Shown here: positions 18,511-27,800 of the stretch, in pieces | Numbering within the stretch: position 1 is the first letter of the stretch | Layout: each line of letters opens with the position of its first letter | Made by a program: the position numbers and the translations under genes | The notes under the pieces: model-generated | The model's input: only the letters and a program-made list of their open reading frames with translations | Databases searched by the model: none | What the model was told of the DNA's origin: nothing | Origin: Clostridium sp. D53t1_180928_C8 | GTDB taxonomy: Bacteria; Bacillota; Clostridia; Clostridiales; Clostridiaceae | Assembly (NCBI RefSeq): GCF_015667795.1 | Contig: NZ_JADPEL010000001.1 | Span: 281,485 to 345,484 of the forward strand | DNA length: 64,000 bases | Direction of reading: 5' to 3'

Positions 18511-18807
18511 ATGAAATATTATGGTGATGAAGCTTTAGGATTAGTAGAAACGATTGGCTTAGTTCCGGCCCTTGAGGCAGCGGATAAAATGCTAAAAGCC
18601 GCAAATGTTGAATTAGTTTCATATGAAAATATAGGTTCAACTTTAGTTACTATAATGGTAAAAGGTGATGTTGCAGCCGTAAAGGCAGCAGTTGAGGTTG
18701 GGGCAGAGGCAGCGGCTGCAATTGGAAAGCTTACAGCTAAAAATGTAATGCCAAGACCGATTAGAGAAGTTGGAAAAATAGTATCAGTACATGATATAGA
18801 TGAGTAA
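18511..18807 (+). CDS. BMC-H shell protein 1
   Basis: 98 residues, one BMC domain forming hexameric shell tiles (PduA/EutM type). Signatures: [21 protein letters not shown], the pore loop around NIGST, and the C-terminal [14 protein letters not shown]. The usual pore KxGSG/GGG is replaced by IGST, which could alter which metabolites cross. It lies 33 bases after the 88-residue gene and 17 before a second shell gene. Confidence 0.93.
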   Translation: MKYYGDEALGLVETIGLVPALEAADKMLKAANVELVSYENIGSTLVTIMVKGDVAAVKAAVEVGAEAAAAIGKLTAKNVMPRPIREVGKIVSVHDIDE

Positions 18808-18824
18808 GAGGGGAAGAGTTAATT

Positions 18825-19124
18825 ATGATTAGACATGAAGCCATAGGATTAATTGAAACTTTCGGATTAGTTTTTGCTTTAGAAGCAGCAGACGCTATGT
18901 GTAAAGCAGCAGATGTTGAATTAGTTGGATATGAAAATGTAGCATCTGGATATATTTCAGTAATAGTAACTGGTGATGTTGGAGCTTGTAGAGCAGCTGT
19001 AGATACAGGGGTTAGAGCCGTTCAAGAGATGGAAGGTGGAAATCTTTATAGTTCAGTAGTTATTGCAAGGCCACATAATGATTTGCAAAAAATCATTGAT
19101 AAGTATGCTATAGAATCAATATAA
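18825..19124 (+). CDS. BMC-H shell protein 2
   Basis: 99 residues, one BMC domain. Seen: AIGLIETFGLVFALEAADAMC, pore loop VASGY and TGDVGACRAAVDTG. It carries two Cys residues (near 26 and 66) not seen in the first paralogue. The C-terminal tail ending DKYAIESI is slightly longer than in PduA. Forms hexamers in the shell; the pore differs from the other three conventional hexamer proteins of this locus. Confidence 0.93.
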   Translation: MIRHEAIGLIETFGLVFALEAADAMCKAADVELVGYENVASGYISVIVTGDVGACRAAVDTGVRAVQEMEGGNLYSSVVIARPHNDLQKIIDKYAIESI

Positions 19125-19148
19125 AAATTATGAAGAGGGGAGAAGAGA

Positions 19149-20654
19149 ATGAATATTATAGACAATGATTTACTCTCCATGCAAGAAGCTAGAATACTTG
19201 TCGAGAATGCAAGGGAAGCTCAAAAAAAATTAGCTACTTTTTCACAAGAAAAATTAGATGAAATTTCATCAAGAATTCTTGAGGTGGTAGAAGAATATGT
19301 AAATGAATTAGCTAGACTTTCATTTGAAGAAACTGACTTAGGCAAAGTTGAAGACAAGCTAGTAAAAGATAAGTTTGTAATAACTTATTTAAGAAATCGA
19401 TTAAAGGATATGAAATGTGTAGGAGTTATTGGAACAGATGAAAAAAATAAAACTATGGATATAGGAGTTCCCATAGGGGTTATTGCAGCATTCTGTCCTG
19501 AGACAAGCCCTGTTTCAACAATAATTTATAAGGCTACAATAGCCATAAAATCAGGAAATGCAATTGTTTTTTCTCTTAATCCAAGAGCTAAAAAAGTTAT
19601 GAAGAGAACTTTGGATATTTTAATTAGAGCTGCAGAAGGTTATGGACTTCCAGAGGGAGCTTTATCATATTTAAGTGTTGTTTCGGATAGTGGGTCATAC
19701 GAGCTTATGAAACATAAGGATACTTCATTAATTATGAATACAGGTGTTGATGAAATTTTAGAGTATGCTAAAAAATCAGGAAAACCAATGATTTATGGTG
19801 GAAATGGAAATGGACCAGCTTTTATAGAAAGAACTGCTGATATATCAAAAGCGGTTAAGGATATTATTGATAGCAAAAGTTTTGACTATGGAGTAGTATC
19901 TGGCGCAGAGCAGTCAATAGTTGTTGACAGTATAATTGCTAAAGATGTTAAAGATGAGCTTATTAAAAAAGGTGCTTACTTTATGACTGATGAGGAGTCT
20001 AAAGCTTTAGGAAAGTTGCTATTTAATAAAGATGGAAGCTTTGTAAAAGAGTTTTTAGGAAAGTCACCACAAATTTTAGCAAAAAGAGCAGGTTTTAGTG
20101 TTGCATCTAATATAAAAGTTTTAATTTCTAATGAAAAATATGTTTCTTTAGATAATCCACATTCTAGAGAAAGATTATGTCCAGTTCTTTCTTTCTACAT
20201 AGAAGATGATTGGATGCATGCTTGTGAAAAGTGTATAGAACTTCTTTTAAGTGAGAGGCAAGGTCATACACTTGTAATTCACTCAAATGATAATGAAGTA
20301 ATAAAACAATTTGCATTAAAGAAACCAGTTGGAAGAATACTGGTAAATACTTCTGGTGTTTTTGGAAGTATGGGTGGAACTACAAATTTATTTCCATCAA
20401 TGACATTAGGAAGTGGATCAGTGGGGAAAGGTATGACATCAGATAATGTTTCTCCAATGAATTTAGTTTATATAAGAAAAGTTGGTTTCGAGGTTAGAAA
20501 TAAAGAAGAACTTTTAAAAAGTATTGGAGTAAATGAGAAGATAATTCTAGATTTAGAAGATACAAAAAAAGAAGAATCTTTAGATAATCTGAAATTATTA
20601 AAAAATATATTAAAAGAGATTTTAAAAGAAAAGAATAAATATGAAAAGGAGTAA
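19149..20654 (+). CDS. Aldehyde dehydrogenase paralogue lacking the catalytic Cys
   Basis: 501 residues, EutE/PduP-like over its whole length, with an N-terminal amphipathic stretch (LLSMQEARILVENAREAQKKL) of the kind that targets enzymes into BMCs. At the position of the acyl-forming Cys (GTICASEQS in the paralogue at 28549) it has GVVSGAEQS: codon 251 is TCT (Ser). The glycine-rich GVGAGNSP is also changed to GGNGNGP. The frame is intact and expression signals good, so it is not a decayed gene. It may be a structural or regulatory pseudoenzyme, or act on another chemistry. It ends 4 bases before cutC. Confidence 0.88.
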   Translation: MNIIDNDLLSMQEARILVENAREAQKKLATFSQEKLDEISSRILEVVEEYVNELARLSFEETDLGKVEDKLVKDKFVITYLRNRLKDMKCVGVIGTDEKNKTMDIGVPIGVIAAFCPETSPVSTIIYKATIAIKSGNAIVFSLNPRAKKVMKRTLDILIRAAEGYGLPEGALSYLSVVSDSGSYELMKHKDTSLIMNTGVDEILEYAKKSGKPMIYGGNGNGPAFIERTADISKAVKDIIDSKSFDYGVVSGAEQSIVVDSIIAKDVKDELIKKGAYFMTDEESKALGKLLFNKDGSFVKEFLGKSPQILAKRAGFSVASNIKVLISNEKYVSLDNPHSRERLCPVLSFYIEDDWMHACEKCIELLLSERQGHTLVIHSNDNEVIKQFALKKPVGRILVNTSGVFGSMGGTTNLFPSMTLGSGSVGKGMTSDNVSPMNLVYIRKVGFEVRNKEELLKSIGVNEKIILDLEDTKKEESLDNLKLLKNILKEILKEKNKYEKE

Positions 20655-20658
20655 ATAA

Positions 20659-23202
20659 ATGGATATTTGTGAATTTTCCAATAAATTTATGGAAGCTACT
20701 CAAAATATGTCAGAACAAGAAAGAGCTGCATTACTAAAAATGTTTGAGAGCGTTTCAGATGAAATAAAAAAGGAAGATAAAAAAACGATAGAGCCAGTTG
20801 CTTGTAAAAATGATGGAAAAGTACCAGAAGGTATTACAGAGCGTTTAGCTATGCTTAAAGAAAATTACTTAAAACATGTACCATCAATTACAACTCATAG
20901 AGCAAGAGCTATTACTGAAATAGCTAAACAAAATCCAGGAACACCAAAGTCAATATTAAGAGGTAAATGCTTTAAACATTGTTGTGAAACTGCTCCTCTT
21001 GTAATTCAAGATCATGAGCTTATAGTTGGGGCTCCAAATGGTGCACCAAGAGCTGGAGCATTCTCTCCTGATATAGCTTGGAGATGGATGGTTGATGAAA
21101 TAGATACAATTGGGGAAAGACCACAAGACCCATTCTATATCTCAGAAGAAGATAAGAAGTTTATGAGAGAAGAGTTATTCCCATTTTGGGAAGGTAAATC
21201 AGTAGATGAGTATTGTGAAGATCAATATAGAGAAGCTGGGGTTTGGGAATTATCAGGAGAATCTTTTGTTTCTGATTGTTCATACCATGCAGTAAATGGT
21301 GGAGGAGACTCAAATCCGGGATATGATGTTATCTTAATGAAAAAAGGTATGCTTGATGTAGTAAAAGAAGCTGAAGAAAAATTAAAAGATCTTAACTACG
21401 CAAATCCAGAAGATATCGAAAAAATATACTTCTATAAATCAATTATAGACACAGCTGAAGGTGTAATTATTTATGCTAAGCGTATGTCTGAATATGCTAA
21501 AGAATTAGCTGAAAAAGAAACAGATCCAAAGAGAAAAGCTGAATTATTAAAAATTTCAGAAGTAAATGCAAAGGTTCCAGCTCATAAACCTGAAACTTTC
21601 TGGGAAGCTATTCAAGCGGTTTGGACAATAGAATCACTTTTAGTAGTTGAAGAAAATCAAACGGGTATGTCAATTGGACGTGTTGACCAGTATATGTATC
21701 CATTCTTTAAAGCTGATTTAGAAGCTGGTAGAATGACTGAATTTGAGGCATTCGAACTTGCAGGTTGTATGTTAATTAAAATGTCTGAAATGATGTGGAT
21801 TACAAGTGAAGGCGGATCAAAATTCTTTGCGGGATATCAACCATTTGTAAATATGTGTGTTGGTGGAGTGACAAGAGAAGGTAGAGATGCAACTAACGAA
21901 TTAACTTATTTATTAATGGATGCAGTTAGACATGTTAAAATTTATCAACCATCATTAGCTTGTCGTATTCATAAATCATCACCACAAGAGTACTTAAAGA
22001 AAATTGTTCAAGTAATTAGAGCAGGAATGGGATTCCCAGCTTGTCACTTTGATGATGTTCATATAAAAATGATGCTTGCAAAGGGTGTATCAATTGAAGA
22101 TGCTAGAGATTACTGCTTAATGGGATGTGTTGAACCACAAAAATCAGGAAGATTATATCAATGGACTTCAACAGCATATACTCAATGGCCAATATGTATA
22201 GAGCTTGCTCTTAATAATGGTGTACCACTATGGTACGGAAAGCAAGTATGCCCAGATTTAGGGGATATAGATAATTTTAAAACTTATGAACAGTTTGAAG
22301 AAGCTGTTAAAGCACAAATTAAATATATAACTAAGTGGACAAGCGTTGCTACAGTAATTTCACAAAGAGTTCATAAGGAGCTTGCACCAAAACCACTTAT
22401 GTCAATCATGTATGAAGGTTGCATGGAAAAAGGAAGAGGTGTAGAAGCTGGAGGAGCAATGTATAACTTCGGACCTGGAGTTGTATGGAGTGGACTTGCA
22501 ACTTACATTGATTCAATGGCAGCAATTAAAAAATTAGTATTTGAAGAAAAGAAATATACATTAAGAGAAATAAATGAAGCTTTAAAGGCAGATTTTGTTG
22601 GATATGAAAGATTAAGAAAAGATTGTTTAGAAGCACCAAAATACGGTAATGATGATGATTATGCTGATTATATTGGAGCAGAATTAATTCATTTTACAGA
22701 AATGGAACATAGAAAATATAAAACATTATATTCAGTGTTAAGTCATGGAACACTATCAATTTCAAATAATACACCATTTGGTCAATTAACAGGAGCAACT
22801 GCAAATGGACGTAGAGCTTGGACACCATTATCAGATGGTATAAGTCCAACTCAAGGAGCTGATGTTAAAGGTCCAACAGCTATTATTAAATCAGTTTCAA
22901 AAATGGCTTGTGACAATATGAATATAGGAATGGTTCATAACTTCAAATTAATATCAGGATTACTTGATACTCCAGAAGGAGAGCAAGGACTTATAACATT
23001 ATTAAGAAGTGCTTGTGCTTTACAATTAGGAGAAGTTCAATTCAATTATTTAGATAATAATACATTAATTGAAGCTCAAAAGAATCCAGAAAAGTATAGA
23101 GATTTAATAGTTAGAGTTGCAGGTTATAGTGCATACTTTGTTGAGTTATGTAAGGATGTTCAAGATGAAATTATAAGTAGAACAATGCTTACACATTTTT
23201 AA
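20659..23202 (+). CDS. cutC: Choline trimethylamine-lyase (glycyl radical enzyme)
   Basis: 847 residues. Splits choline into trimethylamine and acetaldehyde by radical chemistry inside the BMC. The active-site motif GCVEPQ gives Cys490 and Glu492, one residue offset from the known Desulfovibrio enzyme (Cys489, Glu491). The glycyl-radical motif RVAGYS places Gly822 25 residues from the end. An N-terminal extension of about 55 residues before the PFL-like domain may target it to the shell. Glycerol and propanediol dehydratases share the fold, but the GCVEPQ motif, the 847-residue length and the BMC setting favour CutC. Needs CutD to form the radical. Confidence 0.93.
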   Translation: MDICEFSNKFMEATQNMSEQERAALLKMFESVSDEIKKEDKKTIEPVACKNDGKVPEGITERLAMLKENYLKHVPSITTHRARAITEIAKQNPGTPKSILRGKCFKHCCETAPLVIQDHELIVGAPNGAPRAGAFSPDIAWRWMVDEIDTIGERPQDPFYISEEDKKFMREELFPFWEGKSVDEYCEDQYREAGVWELSGESFVSDCSYHAVNGGGDSNPGYDVILMKKGMLDVVKEAEEKLKDLNYANPEDIEKIYFYKSIIDTAEGVIIYAKRMSEYAKELAEKETDPKRKAELLKISEVNAKVPAHKPETFWEAIQAVWTIESLLVVEENQTGMSIGRVDQYMYPFFKADLEAGRMTEFEAFELAGCMLIKMSEMMWITSEGGSKFFAGYQPFVNMCVGGVTREGRDATNELTYLLMDAVRHVKIYQPSLACRIHKSSPQEYLKKIVQVIRAGMGFPACHFDDVHIKMMLAKGVSIEDARDYCLMGCVEPQKSGRLYQWTSTAYTQWPICIELALNNGVPLWYGKQVCPDLGDIDNFKTYEQFEEAVKAQIKYITKWTSVATVISQRVHKELAPKPLMSIMYEGCMEKGRGVEAGGAMYNFGPGVVWSGLATYIDSMAAIKKLVFEEKKYTLREINEALKADFVGYERLRKDCLEAPKYGNDDDYADYIGAELIHFTEMEHRKYKTLYSVLSHGTLSISNNTPFGQLTGATANGRRAWTPLSDGISPTQGADVKGPTAIIKSVSKMACDNMNIGMVHNFKLISGLLDTPEGEQGLITLLRSACALQLGEVQFNYLDNNTLIEAQKNPEKYRDLIVRVAGYSAYFVELCKDVQDEIISRTMLTHF

Positions 23203-23213
23203 TAAAACCATAG

Positions 23214-23242
23214 GTCATGTAGAAGAGTAATTTCTACATGAC
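23214..23242 (+). other. Strong hairpin between cutC and cutD
   Basis: Perfect 11-bp stem (GTCATGTAGAA/TTCTACATGAC) with a seven-base loop, ending 13 bases before the cutD ribosome site and lacking a T-run. It includes an in-frame ATG (23238) that would otherwise extend CutD. Probably an mRNA processing or stability element that keeps activase below lyase (inference). Confidence 0.6.
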
Positions 23243-23267
23243 TTCAAGAAAGCTTAGGAGTTTAGAT

Positions 23268-24221
23268 ATGAGTAATAATACAAATGGAATTATTGAAAGG
23301 AAGGCAAGAATTTTCAATATACAAAAATACAATATGTATGATGGACCTGGAGTTAGAACTATAGTTTTCTTTCAAGGATGTCCGTTACGTTGTAAATGGT
23401 GTGCAAATCCAGAGGGGATGATGAAGAAAAATAGAGTTATGTTAAAGAGCAATCTTTGCTTAGATTGTGGAGAATGTACAGAAGTTTGTCCAGTTGGAAT
23501 TCACACAATAAACAGTTTAACTAATAAGCATGAGATTAATAGGAGTATTGATTGTTTAGGATGTAAAAGATGTGCAGATATTTGTACTCAATCAGCAATT
23601 GATATTTTAGGTGAAGAAAAAACTATATCAGAGCTTTTAGAAGTAATTGAAGAGGATAGAACTTTTTATGAGATGTCTGGTGGTGGAGTTACATTAGGTG
23701 GAGGAGAAGTTTTAATGCAGCCTGAAGCTGCAAGAAGTCTACTTATGGCATGTAAAAATGCAGGAATAAATACTGCAATAGAAACATCAGGTTATACAAC
23801 TACTGAAAATATCTTAAAAGTTGCAGAATATACTGATTTATTCTTATTTGATATTAAACATATGAACTCAGATGAGCATCTTAAATGGACAGGTGTTAGA
23901 AACGAGCAGATTTTAGAAAATTTAAAAACATTACTTCAAAATAAGTATAACGTACAAATACGTATGCCATTATTAAAGGGAGTTAATGATTATGAAAAGG
24001 CTATAAAAAAAGCTATGGAATTTCTAGCACCGTATAAAGATTACAAAAACTTTAAGGGAATTGATCTTTTACCTTATCACAAGATGGGTGTAAATAAATA
24101 TAACCAATTAGGTATTGAATATCCAGTTTATGATGATCCAAGTCTGTCAAATGAGGATTTAGATAGAATAGAATCTTATATTAAAGAGTATGATATGCCA
24201 GCTAGGGTAGTTAGGCATTAA
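23268..24221 (+). CDS. cutD: Choline TMA-lyase activating enzyme (radical SAM)
   Basis: 317 residues from ATG 23268, preceded by TAGGAG at 7 bases; the ATG at 23238 lies in a hairpin and lacks a site. Radical-SAM motif CPLRCKWC binds the catalytic 4Fe-4S cluster. A ferredoxin-like insert with CLDCGECTEVC and CLGCKRCADIC carries two more clusters, as in activases of glycyl-radical dehydratases. The SAM-binding GGGE segment follows. It abstracts hydrogen from Gly822 of CutC. Confidence 0.93.
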   Translation: MSNNTNGIIERKARIFNIQKYNMYDGPGVRTIVFFQGCPLRCKWCANPEGMMKKNRVMLKSNLCLDCGECTEVCPVGIHTINSLTNKHEINRSIDCLGCKRCADICTQSAIDILGEEKTISELLEVIEEDRTFYEMSGGGVTLGGGEVLMQPEAARSLLMACKNAGINTAIETSGYTTTENILKVAEYTDLFLFDIKHMNSDEHLKWTGVRNEQILENLKTLLQNKYNVQIRMPLLKGVNDYEKAIKKAMEFLAPYKDYKNFKGIDLLPYHKMGVNKYNQLGIEYPVYDDPSLSNEDLDRIESYIKEYDMPARVVRH

Positions 24222-24235
24222 AGAAGGTTTAAAGT

Positions 24236-24589
24236 ATGGAAGATTTAAAGGATAGAAATATCCAAAGAGTAATACAGGAATCAGTACCAGGAAAGCAAAT
24301 TACAATATCTCATATTATAGCGTCACCTATGCCAGATATATATGAAAGACTAGGAGTAGATGAAAAAGGAGCAATAGGAATCTTAACCTTAACACCTTAT
24401 GAAACTGCAATAATAGCAGCAGACATTGCGACTAAGATAGCGGATGTTGAAATTGGATTCTTAGATAGGTTTACAGGATCTGTATTGATAAATGGCGATG
24501 TTGATAGCGTTTATACAGCACTTGAGGGAGTAAATGAAACATTTAAAAATATGTTAGGTTTTACAGTATGTCCTATAACTAGAACATGA
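24236..24589 (+). CDS. eutS: EutS/PduU-type permuted BMC shell protein
   Basis: 117 residues. Circularly permuted BMC domain resembling EutS: IQRVIQESVPGKQITISHI at the start, GAIGILTLTPYETAIIAADIA and the C-terminal LGFTVCPITRT. Hexamers of this family have a beta-barrel over the pore. Its stop overlaps the start of eutP by four bases. Confidence 0.92.
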   Translation: MEDLKDRNIQRVIQESVPGKQITISHIIASPMPDIYERLGVDEKGAIGILTLTPYETAIIAADIATKIADVEIGFLDRFTGSVLINGDVDSVYTALEGVNETFKNMLGFTVCPITRT

Positions 24590-25023
24590 GAAAGAAAAGA
24601 ATAATGGTTGTTGGACCTAGTAGGTCAGGGAAAACTACAATTGTTAACTATTTAAATAATTATAATGGACCTTTAAAGAGAACAGCTGATGTTATTTATG
24701 GTGAAAATACTATGGATATTCCAAGTTCATACATTGAAAATACAGGGATGTATAAGCATATAATTGCCTTAGCACAGGATGCTTCTAAAATAGTAATTAT
24801 TGTAGATTATGAAAATCCAAATGAAGTTTATTCAGATGGATTTGGACTTTCATTTAATAATGAGATTATAGGAGTCATTAATAAAGTAGATAATGATTTT
24901 AATAATCTTGAAAAGTGCAAAAAACAATTAAAAAGAATCGGTGTTAAAGAACCTTACTTTTTAATTAGTAAAAATGATGAAGTAGGTATTAAGGAGCTAA
25001 AAGAATACCTGCTAAATAGGTAG
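24586..25023 (+). CDS. eutP: EutP/PduV-like small GTPase
   Basis: 145 residues with a P-loop GPSRSGKTT at the N-terminus, a switch-like DIPSSYIEN and the guanine-specifying NKVD. Family members accompany PDU and EUT microcompartments and are thought to help positioning or to have acetate-kinase-like activity in some EUT systems; the role is unsettled. Slightly shorter than the roughly 150-160 residues usual. ATGA overlap with eutS. Confidence 0.88.
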   Translation: MRKKRIMVVGPSRSGKTTIVNYLNNYNGPLKRTADVIYGENTMDIPSSYIENTGMYKHIIALAQDASKIVIIVDYENPNEVYSDGFGLSFNNEIIGVINKVDNDFNNLEKCKKQLKRIGVKEPYFLISKNDEVGIKELKEYLLNR

Positions 25024-25036
25024 GTGAATAAAGAAC

Positions 25037-25666
25037 ATGCTTAAGTTTATTACTGAAGAGTATTTGAAGGATTTATATAGAAAAGAGCCCTTTACAAATT
25101 TTGATTTAAAAACTGATGAGAGACTTACGCCTGGTGGGAGACAGTATTTATTAGATAAAGGGATAAAAATGAATAGTAATTTGCCTACAGATAACCAAGA
25201 AGCTTTAAAAAAACAAGACGTTAAAGCTGAAAAAATAAAAAGTGATGAAAATTTAAAGGAAAAAAAGTTACTTTATAAATTAAAGGCTTTAGAAGCATTG
25301 TTCTTAAGCTCAGCTAGTGAAATGTTAAATCAGGATATTAAATTAACTCAAAAAATAATTGATTTGGGAAGACATATTAAAGGTATCAGAGAGTTTATAG
25401 AAGGAACCTGTGAATTAGAAATTACAACTCCTAAAAATAGTAATAAAAATTTTACTGATATTGAGGTTACAGATGTTTATATACATCTAGAAAATAGTAA
25501 AGAGTTATTAAACTTATACTATTTGTTTTGTAAACTTGAAGAATTTAAATATGAAGTTATCCTTGATTTTGAGGGAGCTGAGGCTTTAGAAGGTATATTA
25601 AAAAATATCTATGAAATAGAGGCAACATTATCTGGAATGATTAAAAAAGAAGCAGGTGAAATATAA
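25037..25666 (+). CDS. EutT-like protein without the Cys metal motif
   Basis: 209 residues. The N-terminal 40 (ITEEYLKDLYRKEPF, then DERLTPGGRQYLLDKGI) resemble the start of EutT cobalamin adenosyltransferase. The remainder is helical, as in that family's bundle, but the CCxxC metal-binding motif of EutT is absent and the linker is short and lysine-rich. CutC needs no B12, so adenosyltransferase activity would have no client here. It may be a repurposed structural or assembly protein. Assignment rests mainly on the N-terminus and the EUT-like neighbours. Confidence 0.6.
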   Translation: MLKFITEEYLKDLYRKEPFTNFDLKTDERLTPGGRQYLLDKGIKMNSNLPTDNQEALKKQDVKAEKIKSDENLKEKKLLYKLKALEALFLSSASEMLNQDIKLTQKIIDLGRHIKGIREFIEGTCELEITTPKNSNKNFTDIEVTDVYIHLENSKELLNLYYLFCKLEEFKYEVILDFEGAEALEGILKNIYEIEATLSGMIKKEAGEI

Positions 25667-25667
25667 A

Positions 25668-26513
25668 GTGGCAGAAAATAAAAATATATTTGAGTATTGT
25701 GATGAATTAGTAGATCAGTTTGAAAAAGTTATAGAAAAGCCAATCTTAGAGAAGTCTAAAATATATTACACTGGAGTGGATCTCGGAACAGCATGTGTAG
25801 TACTAGCAGTTTTAGATGAAAATAAAAGACCAGTTGCAGGTGCTTATAGATATGCCGATGTAGTAAAAGATGGAATGGTAGTTGATTATATAGGAGCTAT
25901 AAGAATTGTAAGAGAATTAAAAAACGAAATAGAAGAAAAGCTTGGAGAAGAGCTTTTATATGCGGCAGCAGCAATACCACCTGGTACAGAATCAATTGAT
26001 GGTGGAGCTATTAAAAATGTAGTACAAGCAGCAGGATTTGAATTAACAAATCTTTTAGATGAGCCGACAGCAGCAAATGAAGTGTTAAAGATTCAAAATG
26101 GAGCTGTGGTTGATATTGGAGGTGGTACTACTGGAACATCGATAATAAAAGATGGAAAGGTAGTTTATGTTGCTGATGAACCAACAGGTGGAACTCATTT
26201 TTCATTAGTTGTAGCTGGTGCTTATGGAATAAACTTTGATGATGCAGATAAGTTTAAAAGAAATAAAAAGAATCATAAAGAGTTGCTTCCAATATTAAAA
26301 CCAGTAATTGAAAAGGTTGGATCTATTATAAATATTCATGTTAAAGATCATGATGTTAAAGAAATTTCATTGGTAGGTGGAACAGCTTGTCTTGAAGGAA
26401 TTGAGGAAGTAATTGAAAAGCAAACTAAAATATATACCTATAAGCCAAAGAACCCTATGTTTGTAACTCCTCTAGGTATAGCCCTTAGTTGTACTGATAA
26501 GATTATTGATTAG
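25668..26513 (+). CDS. eutJ: EutJ-like Hsp70-fold chaperone
   Basis: 281 residues from GTG 25668, with a CAGGTG site 8 bases upstream; an in-frame ATG at 25656 lies inside the preceding gene. Actin/Hsp70 ATPase motifs are visible: GVDLGTACVV (phosphate 1), DIGGGTTGTSII (phosphate 2) and SLVGGTACLEG (adenosine). EutJ occurs in many EUT loci and is thought to assist enzyme assembly; it lacks a substrate-binding domain. Its presence in a choline locus suggests a general BMC role. Confidence 0.88.
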   Translation: MAENKNIFEYCDELVDQFEKVIEKPILEKSKIYYTGVDLGTACVVLAVLDENKRPVAGAYRYADVVKDGMVVDYIGAIRIVRELKNEIEEKLGEELLYAAAAIPPGTESIDGGAIKNVVQAAGFELTNLLDEPTAANEVLKIQNGAVVDIGGGTTGTSIIKDGKVVYVADEPTGGTHFSLVVAGAYGINFDDADKFKRNKKNHKELLPILKPVIEKVGSIINIHVKDHDVKEISLVGGTACLEGIEEVIEKQTKIYTYKPKNPMFVTPLGIALSCTDKIID

Positions 26514-26529
26514 ATGGAGATGATGATGT

Positions 26530-26832
26530 ATGGATTTTAAATTAATAAAATCACCAACAGATGGAGTAAAGCGTGCTCTCAGCAAGAGAATGGGAGCAGA
26601 GGGAAGAGCTGTATTAGAAGAAGTTTCAGCAATTGGACTTATGCAAGGTAAATTAATAGAAATGATTTATGCAATAGATATAGCCGAAAAATCAGCGGGT
26701 GTAATAGTTGAAGATATTAAGGGAGTCTGCCCTCAGCATATGACTTCAATCGCTATCTTAGGAGATACATCATCAGTGCAGTCTGCAATAGAGGAGATTA
26801 AATTAAAGATGAAAGAAGGAAATAGCTTATGA
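26530..26832 (+). CDS. Divergent BMC-domain protein
   Basis: 100 residues. After about 30 residues of basic leader, the segment AIGLMQGKLIEMIYAIDIAEKSAGV followed by GDTSSVQSAIEEIK has the spacing of a BMC domain but low similarity to the other shell proteins. The typical pore glycine loop is not evident; the matching area reads KGVCPQHM. Possibly a specialised hexamer tile or a core-shell linker. Its stop overlaps the vertex protein gene (ATGA), implying coupled synthesis. Confidence 0.65.
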   Translation: MDFKLIKSPTDGVKRALSKRMGAEGRAVLEEVSAIGLMQGKLIEMIYAIDIAEKSAGVIVEDIKGVCPQHMTSIAILGDTSSVQSAIEEIKLKMKEGNSL

Positions 26833-27092
26833 TAACTGCTAGGTTAATTGATAGTATTTGGGCAACTAGAAAAGCAGATAGTCTTCAAGGCTTAAAGTTT
26901 ATGTTAGCAGAGGAAATAGGTGGAAGCTCACAAGGGAGAAGACTTATAGTGGTAGATAATATTGGCGCTGGGATCGGAGATAGAGTTATTGTAAGTACAG
27001 GCTCAGCAGCTAGGAGGATGCTTGGAAATGATGATATACCAGTTGATGCAGCGGTAATTGGAATCATAGATGAGGATTGTAACTTTAGGTAA
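26829..27092 (+). CDS. eutN: EutN/CcmL-type pentameric vertex protein
   Basis: 87 residues, BMC-P family that caps the twelve vertices of the shell. Seen: MITARLIDSIWATRK, LIVVDNIGAGIGDRVIVSTGSAAR and the C-terminal VDAAVIGIID, all typical. It is the only vertex protein in the locus. Overlaps the preceding BMC gene by four bases. Confidence 0.93.
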   Translation: MITARLIDSIWATRKADSLQGLKFMLAEEIGGSSQGRRLIVVDNIGAGIGDRVIVSTGSAARRMLGNDDIPVDAAVIGIIDEDCNFR

Positions 27093-27123
27093 GGTTTTAA
27101 ATCAATTGAAAGGATGTGAGAGT

Positions 27124-27780
27124 GTGAAGAAACTAATTTGTGCTAAAGACATGGAAGAATTTTTGGAGACTAATGAAAAAGTATTCTTTATTGAAGGAAA
27201 TACTATTTTAACACCATCTGCTAAAGATATAGCAAAAAATAATGGAATAGAGATTACTACAAATAAGATTACTGAGAAAAAAGAAGTAGCTACTTCTAAT
27301 ATTACTGAAAATTTAGATAGCCAAAAATTACTTCAAATGTTTAAGACTATTATAAATGAAGGATTACTTCAAGAGATGCTACAAATATTAGCAAATTCCA
27401 ATATGGCTAAGTTTAACGCAGAGTGTGATGAAAGTGGATTAAAGGTTGTTAGAGGAAATACCGTGAAGATGGATTACTTTGATACTGGAAATCCCGATAA
27501 CAAGGTCTACTTTCAAGAGTTAGTTAATAAAGATGAATCTAAAATGAGTGCTGGATTTTTAACTATTGAAAACTCAAATTTTGAATGGGAATTAACATAT
27601 GAAGAAATTGATTATGTTATTGAAGGAACTGTAACTGTTGAAATTAATGGTAAAACTTATACAGCTAATGAAGGCGACGTTTTATTTGTTCCAAAGAACT
27701 CAAAAGTAGTTTGGGGATCACCTAATAAGGCAAGATTATTCTATGCAACTTATCCAGCAAATTGGGCAGATTTACTTTAA
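27124..27780 (+). CDS. eutQ: EutQ-like cupin protein
   Basis: 218 residues from GTG 27124, with an AAAGGA site about 10 bases upstream; a longer frame from 27070 would run into eutN. An N-terminal EutQ-type segment (KKLICAKDMEEFL, then GNTILTPSAKDIAK) leads to a C-terminal cupin barrel (EEIDYVIEGTVTVEINGKTY, EGDVLFVPKNSKVVW). EutQ has been linked to acetate-kinase activity and BMC assembly in EUT systems. Here it would act in acetyl-phosphate handling or assembly; not proven. Confidence 0.87.
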   Translation: MKKLICAKDMEEFLETNEKVFFIEGNTILTPSAKDIAKNNGIEITTNKITEKKEVATSNITENLDSQKLLQMFKTIINEGLLQEMLQILANSNMAKFNAECDESGLKVVRGNTVKMDYFDTGNPDNKVYFQELVNKDESKMSAGFLTIENSNFEWELTYEEIDYVIEGTVTVEINGKTYTANEGDVLFVPKNSKVVWGSPNKARLFYATYPANWADLL

Positions 27781-27800
27781 TACTTAAGGAGGTCGTATAG

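Noticed and set aside
19149-20654. Pseudogene call for the Cys-less aldehyde dehydrogenase
   Set aside because: The frame is complete, has normal spacing and signals and keeps family-wide similarity; loss of one residue alone is not decay.
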